Source: an uncultured cyanobacterium (GTDB lineage Bacteria; Cyanobacteriota; Cyanobacteriia; Cyanobacteriales; FACHB-T130). From it: 64,000 nucleotides of DNA. Below, in pieces: positions 62,586 through 64,000 of the stretch (position 1 is its first letter; each line of letters begins with the position of its first letter). A program made the position numbers and the translations under genes. Location of the stretch: NCBI GenBank assembly GCA_936920195.1, contig CAKZHE010000252.1, positions 1 to 64,000 of the forward strand, in the 5' to 3' direction. The notes under the pieces were generated by a model. The model saw only the letters and a list, made by a program, of their open reading frames with translations, was not told the DNA's origin and ran no database searches.

Positions 62586-63503
62586 TTACCAAGAAATCCT
62601 AATTGGTAAAAGATTATGCAGCCAACTTAACTGCTGACCAAAAAAACGATCGCGACTACTGTAAAAACGGTCTAACTCTTTTTCCACCAGCGAGCGGCTA
62701 TTATACAAATTAGCCAAAATCGCTTTTCCCGATTGGGACATTTCTAGATAGCGAATGCCCTGTTTCAAATAGAGTGAAACTCCTTTCCAGTAGAATTTGG
62801 GATAACCTGCCCGGAGATCTTTGGGATTGCTATAGCCTAAAGCTTTATTGCTACCGATTTCTTCAAACTCGCGAAACAAAGAAGGTAACTTAGTGAGATA
62901 ATCAGGATCGGCTAATTGACCAATTAAATCGGCGGCTCTAGTTAATCCGGGAAAATTAGAAATATCTTGGTGGAGAGCGGTTTTGGGAACGGGAAATCGA
63001 GTTAATTCAATGTTAAGTTGTACCGCATCGACATTGATGTAGGGGTGATTGCTGAAGTTTTCGGCTACAAATATCTTGCTGCGATCGACATGATAAGGGG
63101 TTAAACTAGCACCAGTAGATTCCGGTAAAAGTGTGACTCTACCGCTATCAACTCCAGTTACAAAACTATACTCTTCTGGTCGATCTTCGCGACAGATGCC
63201 TTTGAGATAACCAATGTCATGGCAAAGTAGAGACACAATAAAGTTGAGCCATTCTTGGGGAGCAATTGGTTCATCGCAAAGGTGTTTGCCATAGAGAATT
63301 TCTTGCCCGACTAGCACTACCTGAACAGTATGTTCTAGGTTGTGGTAAGCATTATCGCCACAGGCGACTGCTTCTAGAGTCAGGGTGGCGATGGGAGCGA
63401 TCGCTTCAGCATACTCTAAATAGCGATCGCCATAAATATGCTGGTACTCAGATCGCAAATAATTAATGCAAAGGTCGATTAATCTAGTTTGAGAGAGTGG
63501 CAT
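62586..63503 (-). CDS. HD-domain metalloprotein (phosphodiesterase-like)
   Basis: 305 aa from MPLSQTRLIDL (a TTG at 63527 is the alternative). The HD-type metal site is His in YHNLEHTVQV and His-Asp in LCHDIGYLKG, with further polar residues in PYHVDRSKIFV. It resembles cyanobacterial HD proteins of the Npun_R2479 type. It may hydrolyse cyclic nucleotides or other phosphoesters; the substrate is unknown. Confidence 0.85.
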   Translation of the reverse strand: MPLSQTRLIDLCINYLRSEYQHIYGDRYLEYAEAIAPIATLTLEAVACGDNAYHNLEHTVQVVLVGQEILYGKHLCDEPIAPQEWLNFIVSLLCHDIGYLKGICREDRPEEYSFVTGVDSGRVTLLPESTGASLTPYHVDRSKIFVAENFSNHPYINVDAVQLNIELTRFPVPKTALHQDISNFPGLTRAADLIGQLADPDYLTKLPSLFREFEEIGSNKALGYSNPKDLRAGYPKFYWKGVSLYLKQGIRYLEMSQSGKAILANLYNSRSLVEKELDRFYSSRDRFFGQQLSWLHNLLPIRISW

Positions 63504-63785
63504 GGCACTAAAATGTCTATTTATCAACTTCCAAGAGTAACTAATTCCAAATTGATAACACCATCTTCATCTATTCTTAATACATTTGGTTGCGCCCTGC
63601 CAATTACTATAATTCTAATTAAACATTTAAGATAAGTCAAGGGCGATCGCTGTCAAAATTGCCAAAAAACAATAAATGCTCCTGCTGATAGAGTTCTTGA
63701 ATATTATTAAAATTCTATAATCGATGATATCTTGCCAGCTAGAGCTAGATATTTACCATCTTTTTAAACTTAGAGGCAACAAACT

Positions 63786-64000
63786 ATGGTAGCGTTACTC
63801 AGCAAAGCCGAAATTGAATCCCATGCCAGTCATTTAGAAGGGTGGACGGTGGAGGGAAAGGAACTACAGATTACCAAAACCTTTAAAGATTTTATCGAAG
63901 CGATCGCTTTTGTCAACCGCCTAGTTGCCCCAGCCGAAGCCGCCGCCCACCATCCCGACATTGCTATTTCTTACAATCGAGTCACAATTTCGCTAACAAC
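63786..64000 (+). CDS. 4a-hydroxytetrahydrobiopterin dehydratase (partial, runs off window)
   Basis: The first 71 codons read MVALLSKAEIESHASHLEGW, then KTFKDFIEAIAFVNRLVAPA and AEAAAHHPDIAISYNRVTIS. The HHPD block with its paired His is the PCD/DCoH active-site signature. The gene continues beyond base 64000. It recycles pterin cofactors; in cyanobacteria some copies have been linked to other roles such as carboxysome function. Confidence 0.92.
   Translation, partial: MVALLSKAEIESHASHLEGWTVEGKELQITKTFKDFIEAIAFVNRLVAPAEAAAHHPDIAISYNRVTISLT

Overview
The window comes from a filamentous cyanobacterium. The genus cannot be fixed from the sequence. The HIP1 octamer (GCGATCGC) is scattered throughout, and the gene set is cyanobacterial: petB-petD beside ctpA, hetR, CP12, a DUF3177 protein, an rbp-rpsU pair, several GAF/PAS histidine kinases and a TPR-CHAT protein. 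HetR suggests a filamentous lineage but does not prove that it forms heterocysts. Short dispersed repeats, MITE-like elements and heptanucleotide tandem repeats are frequent.

The main find is a complete type V-K CRISPR-associated transposon (CAST) at about 22147-33766. Its order is tnsB, tnsC, tniQ, a cargo operon on the opposite strand, a MerR-type regulator (CvkR-like), cas12k, tracrRNA and a delocalized crRNA inside the terminal repeats. Both ends start TGTACATTAAC. The delocalized crRNA has a 17-nt spacer identical to the 3' part of the neighbouring tRNA-Val(GAC) gene. The protospacer is preceded by a GTT PAM, and the transposon end lies exactly 61 bp from that PAM. This is a readable record of RNA-guided homing. 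No intact conventional repeat-spacer array is visible. The cargo is a BcgI-like (type IIB-like) restriction-modification pair, made of a nuclease-methyltransferase fusion and a two-TRD specificity subunit, followed by an AlbA_2/Schlafen-type protein.

Region by region: 1-2230 is the end of another integrated element (SH3-like protein plus tyrosine integrase) abutting tRNA-Phe. 2.4-12.3 kb holds two small unknown genes, a hybrid histidine kinase, ctpA, petBD, an anti-sigma-type kinase, a DUF2235 hydrolase and a GT4. 12.3-22 kb holds a small insertion flanked by direct repeats, Uma2, fructosamine kinase, an AT-rich GTPase/membrane-protein pair, a large TPR-CHAT protein, a TnpB remnant and a GT2 probably making glucolipid. 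22.1-33.8 kb is the CAST. 34-42.6 kb holds a SLOG-like protein, YajQ, a TPR lipoprotein, hetR, an MFS/spermidine synthase fusion, a pentapeptide protein and rpsD. 42.6-50.4 kb holds moaA, a cytosine methyltransferase with a truncated endonuclease, cysA, a Cys-rich YidD, an intact TnpB transposon, a VapBC-like pair and an NlpC/P60 protein. 50.5-64 kb holds rbp, rpsU, thioredoxin, a pentapeptide protein, a CPA2 antiporter, a histidine kinase, DUF3177, CP12, FIST, TAXI and HD proteins and the start of a pterin dehydratase.

Three AT-rich blocks look laterally acquired by composition and content: 14.6-16.1 kb, the CAST cargo at 25.7-30.6 kb, and 43.7-45.5 kb. All family assignments are from reading motifs; no database search was run.
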